From contig JAFXZT010000004.1 of the NCBI GenBank assembly GCA_017541145.1, positions 1-50,725 of the forward strand: 50,725 nt of DNA, given 5' to 3'. Below are positions 7,774 through 16,942 of this stretch, one piece after another. The DNA comes from Bacteroidales bacterium (lineage in GTDB: Bacteria; Bacteroidota; Bacteroidia; Bacteroidales; UBA3824). Position numbers and translations under genes: made by a program. The notes under the pieces are model-generated. The model was given only the letters and a program-made list of their open reading frames with translations, did not search any database and had not been told where the DNA came from. The stretch's first letter is position 1; each line of letters starts with the position of its first letter.

Positions 7774-9327
7774 TTATTGCAACATCTTTTTCACTTCTTC
7801 CGCCAAGTTTTCAAGACTAATTTCCTTTTGTACTTTAGCTTTCCACTCGTTTTTGTCGGTAACGGTAGCCGCAAGTTGTTTGCCGAGTTTAAGATTTTTT
7901 ACTGTAGCTACGCCTTTTGCTGCCTCGTCGCCGCCGATTATGATTGCAAGTGTACAATTATTTTTGTCAGCGTAAGACATCTGATGTTTCAATCCGCGTT
8001 TTGCTCCGTAATAAATTTCGGTATTGATACCTGCCGCACGAAGTTGCATTGCTGTTTTTTGGTACAAAGGCATCAATTCATCATCGAAAACAATGATGAT
8101 TACCGGTCCGTCGATTTGTTCCGGTACTTGACCTGTTAGTGTGAGAAGTTCTGCAAGACGGTCTACTCCGATAGAAGCTCCGGTTGCCGGTACTTTTACG
8201 CCCAAAAGATTTTCTACTAATCCGTCGTAACGTCCGCCGCCACAGATACTTCCTACTCTGCGTTCGCGACCTTTTTCGTCTTTGTATGTTTGAAGGGATT
8301 CTATTTCGTAGATTGGTCCTGTGTAATAGCCCAAACCTCTCACCATACCGGGATCAAGGATTGCGACTTCTTCGTTATAACCGAGATCTGCAAGTATGGT
8401 GTCGATTTTTTCCAATTCTGCTACACCTTCTTTATAGGTCTCGTTTTCAAAAGCTGGTTTTGATTTCAGTTTCGCAATTACATTTTTGCGGGTATCGCGT
8501 TGCTCAAAATCTTTGATATAATTGATAATCAAATCAACATGTTCTGTATCAAGACCAAGACCCGGAATTTGTGCGCCTGACACTTCGTCAACACGTCCCT
8601 TGCCAAGTTCCTGTGCTACAGCCTGAATGCCAATTTTGTCAAGTTTGTCGATTACACGCATTACAGCTGTTTCTTGTTCTTTGTCGGTAATGCCGGAATA
8701 TGACAACAAACCGTTTACAATTTTTCTGTTGTTGATTTTTATAAGATAAGTTCCGCGTTTCAAACCGATATTTTCCAACGCCTGCGACAAGATAATACAG
8801 TTTTCTGCATCGGTGCTAACATCCTCTGCGCCAACTGTATCGAAGTCCATTTGCCAAAATTCTCTGAAACGACCCGGATCGAGTTTTGCTTCAAATCTGA
8901 AAACCGGTCCGTACTGAAATCTGCGGAAAAGATTTGTTTTGCCTTGAATTTCACCTCTCAAATGTTGCTGCCAAAGACTTTCAGCATAAACACGTGCCAA
9001 TGGCGCTGTGAGGTCATAACGCATTGCTACATAGTGATTTTCCATCAATACGCGATTTTCTGCATCGCGCATTTCTTTACCGTTGGTATCAAAAATCGGT
9101 TCTTGTTCCGGATTTTTAAACGAATAAACTCCTTGCGCTACGCTGTCGGCATCCGGTAAATATTTACCCAAACTTTCTGCGTATTCCAAGATTGGTGTAT
9201 CAAAACGGCTGAAACCAAATCTGCGGTAAACTTCAGTAGCCTTGCTTATAATCAGCTCTCTAAGAGCATTTTGTGTAGATGTAATATCTCTAAATCCCTT
9301 TACTTTTTGGGGAACGATTCCTCTCAT
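7774..9327 (-). CDS. hisS: Histidyl-tRNA synthetase (divergent long form)
   Basis: This class II synthetase charges tRNA-His. Motif 2 is visible (YGPVFRFEAKLDPGRFREFWQ). So are the histidine-specific motifs (LDPGMVRGLGYYTG; CGGGRYDGLV) and motif 3 (GASIGVDRLAELL), followed by an anticodon-binding domain (about residues 410-517). At 517 residues it is longer than the roughly 450-residue form I know from Bacteroides. Its motif-2 neighbourhood (PGRFREFWQMDFDTVGAEDV) recalls the alphaproteobacterial type. The start MRGIVPQKVKGFRD is typical. A TAACTTTG box precedes it. It may represent an alternative or transferred HisRS lineage. Confidence 0.96.
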   Translation of the reverse strand: MRGIVPQKVKGFRDITSTQNALRELIISKATEVYRRFGFSRFDTPILEYAESLGKYLPDADSVAQGVYSFKNPEQEPIFDTNGKEMRDAENRVLMENHYVAMRYDLTAPLARVYAESLWQQHLRGEIQGKTNLFRRFQYGPVFRFEAKLDPGRFREFWQMDFDTVGAEDVSTDAENCIILSQALENIGLKRGTYLIKINNRKIVNGLLSYSGITDKEQETAVMRVIDKLDKIGIQAVAQELGKGRVDEVSGAQIPGLGLDTEHVDLIINYIKDFEQRDTRKNVIAKLKSKPAFENETYKEGVAELEKIDTILADLGYNEEVAILDPGMVRGLGYYTGPIYEIESLQTYKDEKGRERRVGSICGGGRYDGLVENLLGVKVPATGASIGVDRLAELLTLTGQVPEQIDGPVIIIVFDDELMPLYQKTAMQLRAAGINTEIYYGAKRGLKHQMSYADKNNCTLAIIIGGDEAAKGVATVKNLKLGKQLAATVTDKNEWKAKVQKEISLENLAEEVKKMLQ

Positions 9328-9355
9328 GATAGTTTGTCTGTGTATAATTAGGTCA

Positions 9356-9363
9356 CAAAGTTA
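9356..9363 (-). promoter_or_regulatory. -7 box (TAACTTTG) of hisS
   Basis: CAAAGTTA on the plus strand gives TAACTTTG on the minus strand, 29 bases before the hisS start codon. This fits TAnnTTTG. Confidence 0.55.
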
Positions 9364-9498
9364 CAAATTTATTTTTATAATTGGAATATCTAATTTTGTA
9401 AATTTATTCGATTTAGCCTTCTAATTAGCGATGTATCAATTATTTTTACTTGAATTGTTAATCTTTGTAAAAAAACTCAATTTTTTTTACTTTTATTT

Positions 9499-9530
9499 TT
9501 TGTTTTATAGATTTATTGTTGATATATTTG
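9499..9530 (+). promoter_or_regulatory. Bacteroidota promoter TTTG-N20-TATATTTG
   Basis: TTTG at 9499-9502 and TATATTTG at 9523-9530 are separated by 20 bases, the textbook spacing for the main sigma factor of this phylum. The promoter lies 42 bases before the ATG of the 9573 gene. Confidence 0.75.
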
Positions 9531-9572
9531 CGATGCAATTAATTTTTTTTCATAACTAAAATCTTAAAAATT

Positions 9573-9914
9573 ATGGCAGAAGAGACAAATGAATCTTATC
9601 AAACTTACCCGAATGCTAATACTGCAATGGGAGTTCTGTGTTATTTTGGTGTCCTTTTGGTTATTCCTCTTTTGACAATTAAGAAGGAACAACGTGATGG
9701 TTACATTATACGTCATTTGAAACAAGGTTTGGGGCTTTTCGCTCTTAGTATTCTTGTTTCACTTGTTGTTAATGTTACACAAAATTTTATTGGATCTATT
9801 TTCGGTTTGCTTGATTTAATTTTGGTTATTCTTGGAATTGTATCAGCAGTTGGTAAAACCGACAAAAAGTTGCCTTTCATTGGTGATATTTTTGATAAAA
9901 TTCCATTGAATTAA
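9573..9914 (+). CDS. Small membrane protein, DUF4870/Tic20-like
   Basis: This 113-residue protein has an acidic N terminus, then three or four membrane segments. The sequence ANTAMGVLCYFGVLLVIPLL...GYIIRHLKQGLGLF, with a histidine between the first two segments, resembles DUF4870/Tic20-like small membrane proteins. The function is unknown for the family; a role in membrane adaptation is only a guess. It is a single-gene unit with a consensus promoter upstream and a strong terminator at 9947 onward. Confidence 0.7.
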   Translation: MAEETNESYQTYPNANTAMGVLCYFGVLLVIPLLTIKKEQRDGYIIRHLKQGLGLFALSILVSLVVNVTQNFIGSIFGLLDLILVILGIVSAVGKTDKKLPFIGDIFDKIPLN

Positions 9915-9946
9915 TTTATTGAAAATCAATAAACTTTATAAAGAAG

Positions 9947-9979
9947 CTGTTCAGATTTTTATATTTGAACAGTTTTTTT
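9947..9979 (+). terminator. Intrinsic terminator of the 9573 gene
   Basis: CTGTTCA (9947-9953) pairs with TGAACAG (9966-9972), followed by seven T residues. Confidence 0.85.
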
Positions 9980-9985
9980 GTATAT

Positions 9986-10378
9986 TTAAATTCCTTTTTG
10001 GATGTTCCAATATTCATTGATAATTGTAAGTAAAATCAGTATAATTACTATCCATGCCGGAACTTTGCGTTTTATGAAATCTTTGTAAGTGGTTTTCTTT
10101 TTTATCAAATCGTAAATTATCCAAAAGAAACTTATTATCATTCCAATTCCGATTATCGTGCTTAGCGGATTTATCATAATGGAATTGTAAAAGTCAAGAT
10201 GGAAAAAATATTTCAATCCTCTTACCGTACCGCACGCCGGACACGGATATCCCGTGATATTGTGAAAAATACATATTGTAAAATGGTTGCTGCCGTTTGG
10301 ATTTGGTTTGGTTGACAACGAAAAATATGATGCAGCTGTTGCTATCGAAATTAAATAATATTTGTAATTTACTCTCAT
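9986..10378 (-). CDS. DUF2752 membrane protein
   Basis: This 130-residue membrane protein contains the hallmark CPACGTVRG motif (about residue 46) of DUF2752, flanked by three or four hydrophobic segments. The conserved cysteine pair suggests metal or redox chemistry, but the role of the family is not established. It lies downstream of a TM2-domain gene on the same strand, a pairing common in Bacteroidota, with a terminator hairpin between them. The start MRVNYKYYLISI is 14 bases from that hairpin. Confidence 0.8.
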   Translation of the reverse strand: MRVNYKYYLISIATAASYFSLSTKPNPNGSNHFTICIFHNITGYPCPACGTVRGLKYFFHLDFYNSIMINPLSTIIGIGMIISFFWIIYDLIKKKTTYKDFIKRKVPAWIVIILILLTIINEYWNIQKGI

Positions 10379-10394
10379 ACTTTTACATACAAAA

Positions 10395-10433
10395 ATCCCC
10401 GCTTAACTTCCTTAAAAGTCGGTAAGCGGGGAT
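10395..10433 (-). terminator. Intrinsic terminator of the TM2-domain gene
   Basis: ATCCCCGCTTA (10395-10405) pairs perfectly with TAAGCGGGGAT (10423-10433). On the minus strand it is followed by a T-rich run. Confidence 0.85.
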
Positions 10434-10484
10434 TAATAAATTCATGTTTTATAATTATTAATCGAATTTAATAATCATAAATTT

Positions 10485-10727
10485 TTATTTTTCAAGTGGT
10501 CTGCCGTCTGCCATTGGTAGTTTGTCGGTAATCAACATGATAAAGTCATAAAGCCACCATATACCGCAACCACCACATGTGATGAGCATAAGCCACCATT
10601 TATCGTATCCCATCATTAATCTGTGAATTCCTAATGTACCTAGGAACCAGCAAATTAAAATCATTGTTAGTTTTTGTTGAACTTCTTTTTGTCCTCCGTT
10701 TGGTTGAATTGGTTGTTGTTCTTCCAT
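10485..10727 (-). CDS. TM2 domain-containing protein
   Basis: This 80-residue protein has two membrane segments joined by a short turn. The first contains FLGTLGIHRLMMGYDKWWLM and the second GGCGIWWLYDFIML, the pattern of the TM2 domain (G-x-x-G-x-H-R-F/L-Y-x-G ... WW-L-x-D). An N-terminal proline/glutamine-rich tail precedes the domain. TM2 proteins sit in the envelope and have no firm bacterial function. It has its own terminator downstream and the DUF2752 gene beyond it. Confidence 0.85.
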   Translation of the reverse strand: MEEQQPIQPNGGQKEVQQKLTMILICWFLGTLGIHRLMMGYDKWWLMLITCGGCGIWWLYDFIMLITDKLPMADGRPLEK

Positions 10728-10793
10728 AATGATAAAATTTTAATTGTTAATAATAGATCTATTATTTAATTTGTTTCTGCAAATTTAATATTA

Positions 10794-12854
10794 TTATAAT
10801 ACTCTGCAAATAATTATCTCAAAAAATGCGAAAATAATTGCAAAAATTATAAATATTTTCCAAATTGGCTGAGTAGCTGCATTTTGCACGGCTTCTATTG
10901 TAAAAGAATTTTTTTCTGAATCTATTACTTTTACCATTTCAAAGCCTTTTTCGTGCAGATTTTTTTCAATTTTGTTTGCGTCCAAGAATTCCAGTTGAGA
11001 TTCTTTTCTGTTGTAATTGTACGCTATCGAATTTTTCAGCCTTTGTTCTACCAATAGATTATAAAATCCGTGTTTCTCCACACAATTTTCTGAGAATATT
11101 TTGAAATTCATGAACGCATCCGGACCTGATACTCGCGGAATAAATTCTGTTTCAGAATCTTCTGACTTTAATATTATTGGTGTTCCGTCCGCAAAATTTT
11201 CTATTTTGGTGCTAAATCCGTTGTCGTTTCCAATTACTGAATAATATTGTTGTGAATAGTTTTGAGTAATTGTTGCGGCGTTGTATAGCAAAGGAGCTAT
11301 CAATCTGTGGGTTACAAGATTTCCTGATTTTGTATTGAGCGGAGTGTAAAATACATAAAATTTTCCGCCACGGTATTCGTTGGATGTTACAATTTTTTTG
11401 TAAGAATCCGATTCCAAAATGATGTCTTCGCCTTGATACGAATTGTTTGTAGAGTTGAAATATTTCGTGATGTACGGCAAATCAGCATTTTCCGGAATTT
11501 CTCTAATTGCATTTCTCAACAGCAACGATTGTTGGTTGATTTTTGAGACTTTGCATTTAATTGTATCCTTACTTATAAAAGTGTTGCATTGCATCGACGA
11601 AAGCAAATAATTGTAATCGTTGATATTTCCGTTGTATGACGGTACAAAAATTACATTGCCGCCGTTTGCTACATAATTTTGAATTTTCCCGCTTAAAGTG
11701 TGCGGAATATTTTCTGTTTCATTTATTATAATCGTCTGATAATCAGAAAAATTGGTGTTAGTAGGATCTGTTATTACATCGGTTTTGAAATTCGGATTTT
11801 TACCGAACATCGCCAGGTAATATTTCTTGTCCTCATTATCGCCGATTATGAGGATATTTTTCAGTGAATCAATTTTGTACGTAAAATACAAATCGTTGTC
11901 GTAAGCGATAGGAGAGTCTTGTATCGAAATTTTTCCTTTTACAATATTTCGTTCGGTGTTGAGATATTTCAAACTGATATTTTTCCTTTCGTAAGGATTC
12001 AGGCTGAAAGTTTCCGCACATTTGTTGTTACCGTTGATATACAGTTTTATCGGAATATTTGTAACAACCTTATTACCATAATTTTGTACCGTTACCGAAA
12101 CTTCTTCTTCGCTGCCGTGCATTCGGTACGGAGTCAGAAATTCGCATGTATCGATACTTACATTGTTAATATTTTTCGATTTGATTGGAATCAAGTTTAT
12201 TGCAATTGTAGAATCATGCGAAAGTTCTTCAAAATCACATATATTTTTCTGAAAATCAGAAATTACGAAAATATTTTTCTGACAATTAGGTTCAATATCC
12301 AGAAAATTGAGATTTTGTACAGATTTGTTGATTACTTGCGCAATAGTCGGTACATTTGGAGTAAGTTTAGTTTCTTGTAAAAACATCCTTATTCCGTCGG
12401 CTTTTACAAAATGATTGTGTTTTTGTAGAAAATCGTTTGTAATAAACAGAAAATCAGTTTCTCTCGGGAACGCGTCAACAATTTCCAAAGCTTTGTTTTT
12501 TGCGTTTTCGAGATTCAAACCGGATATTTCTCCGGCTTGCATACTAAATGAATTGTCGATATAAATAATCGGAGGAGCAGTTTTAACTGCCGATAAATCA
12601 GAATCTTGGTTGCCTTTGTAAATTACGGGTTGGGCAAATGCAATCACAAGGCACGCTATTATCAACATCCTGAGTATCATCAGTAATATTTGTTTGATTG
12701 TAGAGCGTTGTCTTGTGATGTTTTTAAGATTTTGTAGAAACCTTACATCGCTGAAATATATGGTTTTGTATCGTCTGAAATTAAACAGATGAATAATTGG
12801 CGGTATCAGAACGGCAAATCCTGCCCAAAGGAAAATTGCATTAAGAAATTGCAT
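10794..12854 (-). CDS. BatA/VWA-type membrane protein
   Basis: This 686-residue membrane protein starts with the BatA N-terminal domain (two hydrophobic segments around FAVLIPPIIHLFNFRRYKTI and ILRMLIIACLVIAFAQP). It continues with a von Willebrand A-like domain: a MIDAS-type DNSFSMQAG at about residue 100 lies where VWA proteins carry DxSxS. A long periplasmic region follows, then a final C-terminal membrane helix (about 662-684). Members are linked to aerotolerance (Bat) operons, but no other bat genes lie here. It follows the 12859 gene on the same strand with four bases between them, so the two are probably co-transcribed. Confidence 0.85.
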   Translation of the reverse strand: MQFLNAIFLWAGFAVLIPPIIHLFNFRRYKTIYFSDVRFLQNLKNITRQRSTIKQILLMILRMLIIACLVIAFAQPVIYKGNQDSDLSAVKTAPPIIYIDNSFSMQAGEISGLNLENAKNKALEIVDAFPRETDFLFITNDFLQKHNHFVKADGIRMFLQETKLTPNVPTIAQVINKSVQNLNFLDIEPNCQKNIFVISDFQKNICDFEELSHDSTIAINLIPIKSKNINNVSIDTCEFLTPYRMHGSEEEVSVTVQNYGNKVVTNIPIKLYINGNNKCAETFSLNPYERKNISLKYLNTERNIVKGKISIQDSPIAYDNDLYFTYKIDSLKNILIIGDNEDKKYYLAMFGKNPNFKTDVITDPTNTNFSDYQTIIINETENIPHTLSGKIQNYVANGGNVIFVPSYNGNINDYNYLLSSMQCNTFISKDTIKCKVSKINQQSLLLRNAIREIPENADLPYITKYFNSTNNSYQGEDIILESDSYKKIVTSNEYRGGKFYVFYTPLNTKSGNLVTHRLIAPLLYNAATITQNYSQQYYSVIGNDNGFSTKIENFADGTPIILKSEDSETEFIPRVSGPDAFMNFKIFSENCVEKHGFYNLLVEQRLKNSIAYNYNRKESQLEFLDANKIEKNLHEKGFEMVKVIDSEKNSFTIEAVQNAATQPIWKIFIIFAIIFAFFEIIICRVL

Positions 12855-12858
12855 TAAT

Positions 12859-13422
12859 TTATTTTTCTATTGTTCTGTTTACCAAATCCAAGATATTGTC
12901 TGTTCTTGAATTCATCAAAAGCAAATTGTTGAAAATTCCGTCCGGATTTGCAGCAATTGCCGGATACAATTTGAAAATGCCATCCATACCTTTTTTGATG
13001 TAATCGATAATTGCTTCGTCCGAATGAAATGAATTTATTGTTCGGTAATGCGGAAATATAGATCCTACACCGCCTCTGAATGATGAATATGTTTGTTCCG
13101 GCTCGGTAATCCAATCTTGAAGCTCGTGACGGAAAAATTTCTGAAATTGAGTTCTTATTTCCGGATGAACTCCGTTGGTTCTTACAAGTACATTTACTCC
13201 GACATGGCTATATGTAGAGCCTTCTATTTTCTCAACACTGAAAAATCCGGCATTAAATCCAAATACATACTGCATATCATCACGATTGAATCCTAATCCG
13301 TAAAAGAACCATTCATCGCTGATACGTTGGTGTGTATATTTGCCCAATTTTGTTGTAAAATATTCTCTAACGCTTGTTATTATTTTTCTGCGTCTTTCTT
13401 TTATATCTTCTGATTCTGCCAT
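12859..13422 (-). CDS. Conserved hypothetical protein upstream of the BatA-like gene
   Basis: I do not recognise a family with certainty. From the ATG at 13422 the protein is 187 residues, soluble, with a charged N-terminal helix (ESEDIKERRRKIITSVREYF) and a mixed core (DEWFFYGLGFNRDDMQYVFG...VGVNVLVRTNG). An upstream ATG at 13515 would add a low-complexity asparagine/lysine-rich leader; I prefer 13422 because AAAGGA sits about 11 bases before it and the protein then starts with a normal MAESE. It is almost contiguous with the BatA-like gene and may form a unit with it. Confidence 0.7.
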   Translation of the reverse strand: MAESEDIKERRRKIITSVREYFTTKLGKYTHQRISDEWFFYGLGFNRDDMQYVFGFNAGFFSVEKIEGSTYSHVGVNVLVRTNGVHPEIRTQFQKFFRHELQDWITEPEQTYSSFRGGVGSIFPHYRTINSFHSDEAIIDYIKKGMDGIFKLYPAIAANPDGIFNNLLLMNSRTDNILDLVNRTIEK

Positions 13423-13597
13423 TCTATTGTATCCTTTGTTTGAGTTACAAAATAAGTAAAAGTTATTTAAAACTACAAATTTTTTTTGTTTTTTATTTTT
13501 GTTATCATAAATCACGCCAATTTTTACAAATTTTAATTTTCCGGCATTAATTTTTTTTATATTTGAAAATAATTTAACATGGTCTCAAAAAAATATC

Positions 13598-13605
13598 TAT
13601 CTTTG
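13598..13605 (+). promoter_or_regulatory. -7 box (TATCTTTG) of the rfbA operon
   Basis: TATCTTTG fits TAnnTTTG and lies 48 bases before the rfbA ATG. Confidence 0.6.
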
Positions 13606-13653
13606 CAAAAAAATAATAAAATTGTTTAACTACACTTACAACTTTAAAATACA

Positions 13654-14547
13654 ATGAAAGGTATAATTTTAGCCGGAGGTTCCGGTACAAGGCTTTATCC
13701 TATCACAAAAGTAATTTCTAAACAGCTTTTGCCCGTATACGACAAACCTATGATTTATTATCCTTTGTCAACATTGATGTTGGCTGGAATTCGGGAAATC
13801 CTTATTATATCTACACCTCAAGATCTTCCGTTGTTTCAGCGCATGTTGGGGACAGGCGAAGATTGGGGTTTGAAATTTTCTTATACCGAACAGCCTCGCC
13901 CTGAAGGTCTTGCACAAGCTTTTATCCTCGGTAAAGATTTTATCGGTGATGATAGTGTTTGTCTTGTTTTGGGTGACAATATATTTTATGGTCATGGTTT
14001 GCCAAATATTCTTCATCACGCTCAAAAACGTGTAGAAGAGCAAAATGCGGCTACAGTTTTCGGATATTCAGTAAACGATCCTGAACGTTACGGAGTTATC
14101 GCTTTTGATAACGATGGCAATGCTACTTCTATTGAAGAAAAACCTGCAAAACCAAAATCTAATTACGCTGTTGTCGGACTTTATTTCTATCCGAATGATG
14201 TTGTAAAAATTGCATCAACAATAAAACCTTCAGCACGTGGCGAATTGGAAATTACAACTGTTAATCAGTGCTATTTGGAGCAAAAGCGTCTTGGCGTAGA
14301 GCTTATGGGACGAGGTTTCGCTTGGCTTGATACCGGAACTCATGAGTCGCTCAACGAAGCCGGAAGTTTTATTCAAACAATAGAAACCCGTCAAGGTTTA
14401 AAAATTTCGTGTATCGAAGAAATTGCTTACAAAATGGGTTATATTTCGGCTTCAAAACTTTTGCAACTTGCTGAACCATTGGCTAAAAACGGTTATGGAC
14501 AGTATCTTGTAAAACTTGCTAAATCAGAATTGGAAAAAGGTAAATAA
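13654..14547 (+). CDS. rfbA: Glucose-1-phosphate thymidylyltransferase
   Basis: This 297-residue enzyme makes dTDP-glucose from dTTP and glucose-1-phosphate, the first step towards dTDP-L-rhamnose and related deoxysugars. The nucleotide-binding signature [20 protein letters not shown] is at the N terminus, with GDNIFYG and [12 protein letters not shown] further on, and length equals the family norm. It starts a plus-strand cluster with rfbC and a UDP-glucose dehydrogenase; rfbB and rfbD are not in the window. The surface-polysaccharide role is inferred from pathway. Confidence 0.97.
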   Translation: MKGIILAGGSGTRLYPITKVISKQLLPVYDKPMIYYPLSTLMLAGIREILIISTPQDLPLFQRMLGTGEDWGLKFSYTEQPRPEGLAQAFILGKDFIGDDSVCLVLGDNIFYGHGLPNILHHAQKRVEEQNAATVFGYSVNDPERYGVIAFDNDGNATSIEEKPAKPKSNYAVVGLYFYPNDVVKIASTIKPSARGELEITTVNQCYLEQKRLGVELMGRGFAWLDTGTHESLNEAGSFIQTIETRQGLKISCIEEIAYKMGYISASKLLQLAEPLAKNGYGQYLVKLAKSELEKGK

Positions 14548-14584
14548 TTCTCTAAAACATATTTTTTTTATAAAACAACTTATT

Positions 14585-15157
14585 ATGAATTTTATCAAAA
14601 CCGATATCGAAGGACTTTTGATTATTGAGCCCAAAGTAATTGGCGATTCACGAGGATATTTCTGTGAAACATTCAAGAAAGAACTTTTTGAACAACATGC
14701 CGGAAAACAGAATTTTGTTCAAGAAAACGAATCGTCATCATCATACGGAGTTTTGAGAGGTTTGCATCTCCAGCGTCCGCCTTACACACAAGCAAAACTT
14801 GTAAGTGTTCCGGTTGGAAAGGTTTTGGATGTGGCAGTTGACGTTAGAACCGATTCTCCTACATTTGGAAAATATGTAATGGTAGAACTTTCAGATGAAA
14901 ACAAACGCAGATTTTGGATTCCGAGAGGTTTTCTTCACGGTTTTGTAGTGTTGAGCGAAAAAGCAATTTTCCAGTACAAAGTTGACAATGTATATTCCAA
15001 GGAGTCGGAACAAGGTATTATTTACAACGATCCTACTATTGCAATTGATTGGAAAGTTGATGCAAAAGAAATGCTTCTTTCTGACAAAGATTTGGTTTTG
15101 CCACACTTAAAGAAAGAAGACTATTACACAACAAGCGAATACGAAAGAAATATTTAG
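14585..15157 (+). CDS. rfbC: dTDP-4-dehydrorhamnose 3,5-epimerase
   Basis: This 190-residue cupin enzyme epimerises C3 and C5 of dTDP-4-keto-6-deoxyglucose. RmlC features are present: the GDSRGYFCETF start region, the catalytic histidine in GVLRGLHLQ, DVAVDVRTDSPTFGK, and the IPRGFLHGFVVLSE strand. An upstream ATG at 14516 overlaps rfbA and would add an unrelated 23-residue leader, so the ATG at 14585 is preferred. It follows rfbA by 37 bases and precedes the UDP-glucose dehydrogenase by 22, so the three are likely one operon. Confidence 0.95.
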   Translation: MNFIKTDIEGLLIIEPKVIGDSRGYFCETFKKELFEQHAGKQNFVQENESSSSYGVLRGLHLQRPPYTQAKLVSVPVGKVLDVAVDVRTDSPTFGKYVMVELSDENKRRFWIPRGFLHGFVVLSEKAIFQYKVDNVYSKESEQGIIYNDPTIAIDWKVDAKEMLLSDKDLVLPHLKKEDYYTTSEYERNI

Positions 15158-15179
15158 TAAGATAAAAAATTAAGAAACA

Positions 15180-16568
15180 ATGATAAAAAATATTTGCTGT
15201 ATTGGTGCAGGATATGTTGGCGGTCCTACAATGACTGTAATGGCGAACAAATGTCCTGAAATTAAAATTCATGTTGTTGACCTCAATGCGAAACGTATTG
15301 CAGATTGGAACAGCGACGATTTTTCTAAGATTCCGGTTTTTGAGCCGGGACTCGCGGATTTGGTAAAACAAGTAAGAGGCAAAAATCTTTTCTTTTCTAC
15401 AAATGTTGACGAGGCTATCGACGAGGCTGATATGATTTTTATGTCTGTTAACACGCCTACAAAGGAATACGGTAAAGGTGCTCACATGGCTGCCGATCTC
15501 AAATATATTGAACTTTGCGCACGTCAAATTGCACGAGTTTCCAAATCAAATAAAATTGTTGTCGAAAAATCTACACTTCCGGTTCGTACTGCTGAAGCTA
15601 TTCGTAGTATTTTGGACAATACAGGAAATCATGTAAAATTCCAAATACTTTCTAATCCGGAATTTTTGGCAGAAGGTACTGCTATCAACGATTTGTTAAA
15701 TGCTGACCGTGTTTTGATTGGTGGTTCTGAAACTCCTGAAGGTCAGGCTGCTATCGAAGAACTTACAGCAATTTATGCACATTGGATTCCTCGTGAAAGA
15801 ATTATCCAGACCAACGTTTGGAGTTCTGAACTTTCTAAACTTACAGCCAATGCGTTTCTTGCTCAGAGAATTTCGTCAATCAACTCGTTATCAGCTCTTT
15901 GCGAGAAAACAGAAGCCAATGTTTCAGAAGTTGCAAGAGCAATAGGCGCAGATTCTCGTATCGGTAACAAGTTTTTGACAGCATCGGTTGGTTTTGGCGG
16001 TTCATGTTTCCAAAAAGATTTACTTAACTTGGTTTATATTTGTAAAACCCTTGGACTTGAGGAAGTTGCAGAATATTGGGATCAAGTAATTAAGATTAAC
16101 GATTACCAAAAACGCCGTTTTGCTGACAATATCATTACTACACTTTATAATACAGTGTCAGCCAAGAAAATTGCATTCTTGGGTTGGGCATTCAAGAAAG
16201 ATACAAATGATACCCGCGAAACTCCTGCGATGTATGTTGCTGATTATTTGATGAATGACTTGGCAAATATCCAAGTTTACGATCCAAAAGTAACTGAAAA
16301 TCAGATGTATATTGATATCAACCATTTGAATTCACGTTCTGAGGAAGAAAATCAGAAACAACTTACAATGGTAAACGATCCATACGAGGCTTGCAAAGAT
16401 GCGCACGCAATTGCAATTCTTACCGAGTGGGACGAATTCAAGAATCTTGATTGGAAAAAAATTCACGATTCAATGATGAAACCGGCATTCATTTTCGATG
16501 GTAGAAACATCCTTTGCCGCAAAGAAATGGAAGCTCTCGGTTTCAAATATCAAGGTATCGGAAAATAA
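15180..16568 (+). CDS. ugd: UDP-glucose 6-dehydrogenase, eukaryote-like type
   Basis: This 462-residue enzyme oxidises UDP-glucose to UDP-glucuronate with two NAD+. It contains the Rossmann motif GAGYVGGPT (residues 8-16), the STLPVRT segment, [11 protein letters not shown], and the catalytic cysteine in FGGSCFQKD. The phrases [20 protein letters not shown] and [18 protein letters not shown] closely recall animal and plant UGDH rather than the shorter bacterial Ugd/TuaD type, and the length also fits the longer form. It ends the rfbA-rfbC cluster and should supply uronic acids for surface polysaccharides. Confidence 0.96.
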   Translation: MIKNICCIGAGYVGGPTMTVMANKCPEIKIHVVDLNAKRIADWNSDDFSKIPVFEPGLADLVKQVRGKNLFFSTNVDEAIDEADMIFMSVNTPTKEYGKGAHMAADLKYIELCARQIARVSKSNKIVVEKSTLPVRTAEAIRSILDNTGNHVKFQILSNPEFLAEGTAINDLLNADRVLIGGSETPEGQAAIEELTAIYAHWIPRERIIQTNVWSSELSKLTANAFLAQRISSINSLSALCEKTEANVSEVARAIGADSRIGNKFLTASVGFGGSCFQKDLLNLVYICKTLGLEEVAEYWDQVIKINDYQKRRFADNIITTLYNTVSAKKIAFLGWAFKKDTNDTRETPAMYVADYLMNDLANIQVYDPKVTENQMYIDINHLNSRSEEENQKQLTMVNDPYEACKDAHAIAILTEWDEFKNLDWKKIHDSMMKPAFIFDGRNILCRKEMEALGFKYQGIGK

Positions 16569-16600
16569 TGTTTTTTAACATATAATATTTTGTAAAACAT

Positions 16601-16642
16601 GAAATTGTCAGAGCTTTTTTTTGACAGTTTCCTGTTTCTTTT
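16601..16642 (+). terminator. Terminator after the sugar-nucleotide cluster
   Basis: GAAATTGTCA (16601-16610) pairs with TGACAGTTTC (16622-16631) with one G-T pair; a T-rich tract follows. Confidence 0.65.
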
Positions 16643-16703
16643 TTTTTGACTTTATTATCTAAAAAACAGTAACTCTTTTTTTTTTGATTGTAATTTTTTT
16701 TGT

Positions 16704-16711
16704 TACATTTG
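16704..16711 (+). promoter_or_regulatory. -7 box (TACATTTG) of the DUF4250 gene
   Basis: TACATTTG fits TAnnTTTG and ends 26 bases before the ATG. A TTTG lies at 16683-16686, but its 17-base spacing is short. Confidence 0.5.
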
Positions 16712-16737
16712 CGAAACTAATTTAATTACAAACGATT

Positions 16738-16917
16738 ATGACAGATTTACCACAAGATCCTATGATGTTGATGAGTTACGTAAATATGAAACTCCGTGAC
16801 GAATATTCTTCGCTTGATGCGATGTGCAACGATATGGATATTAATAAAGATGAACTTATTGAAAAACTCAAACAATCCGGTTTCGAGTACAACGAACAAG
16901 CTAACAAATTTTGGTAG
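16738..16917 (+). CDS. DUF4250 domain protein (59 residues)
   Basis: This small gene is preceded by a Bacteroidota-type promoter. The product reads MTDLPQDPMMLMSYVNMKL followed by RDEYSSLDAMCNDMDINKDEL and ends in NEQANKFW. It matches the DUF4250 pattern (P-x-D-P-x-x-L-x-S-Y-x-N-x-K-L-R-D-x-Y-x-S-L-D-x-x-C). The family is widespread in gut anaerobes; its C-terminal half looks like a small helix-turn-helix-like fold, but no function is established. Convergent with the exonuclease gene 25 bases on. Confidence 0.85.
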   Translation: MTDLPQDPMMLMSYVNMKLRDEYSSLDAMCNDMDINKDELIEKLKQSGFEYNEQANKFW

Positions 16918-16942
16918 TAGTTTATCGTGTCAGTTCTCTGTT

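Noticed and set aside
11919-12380. Plus-strand gene of 153 codons inside the BatA-like gene
   Set aside because: It is antisense to a well-supported gene, lacks a ribosome-binding site, and its composition is that of a complementary frame.
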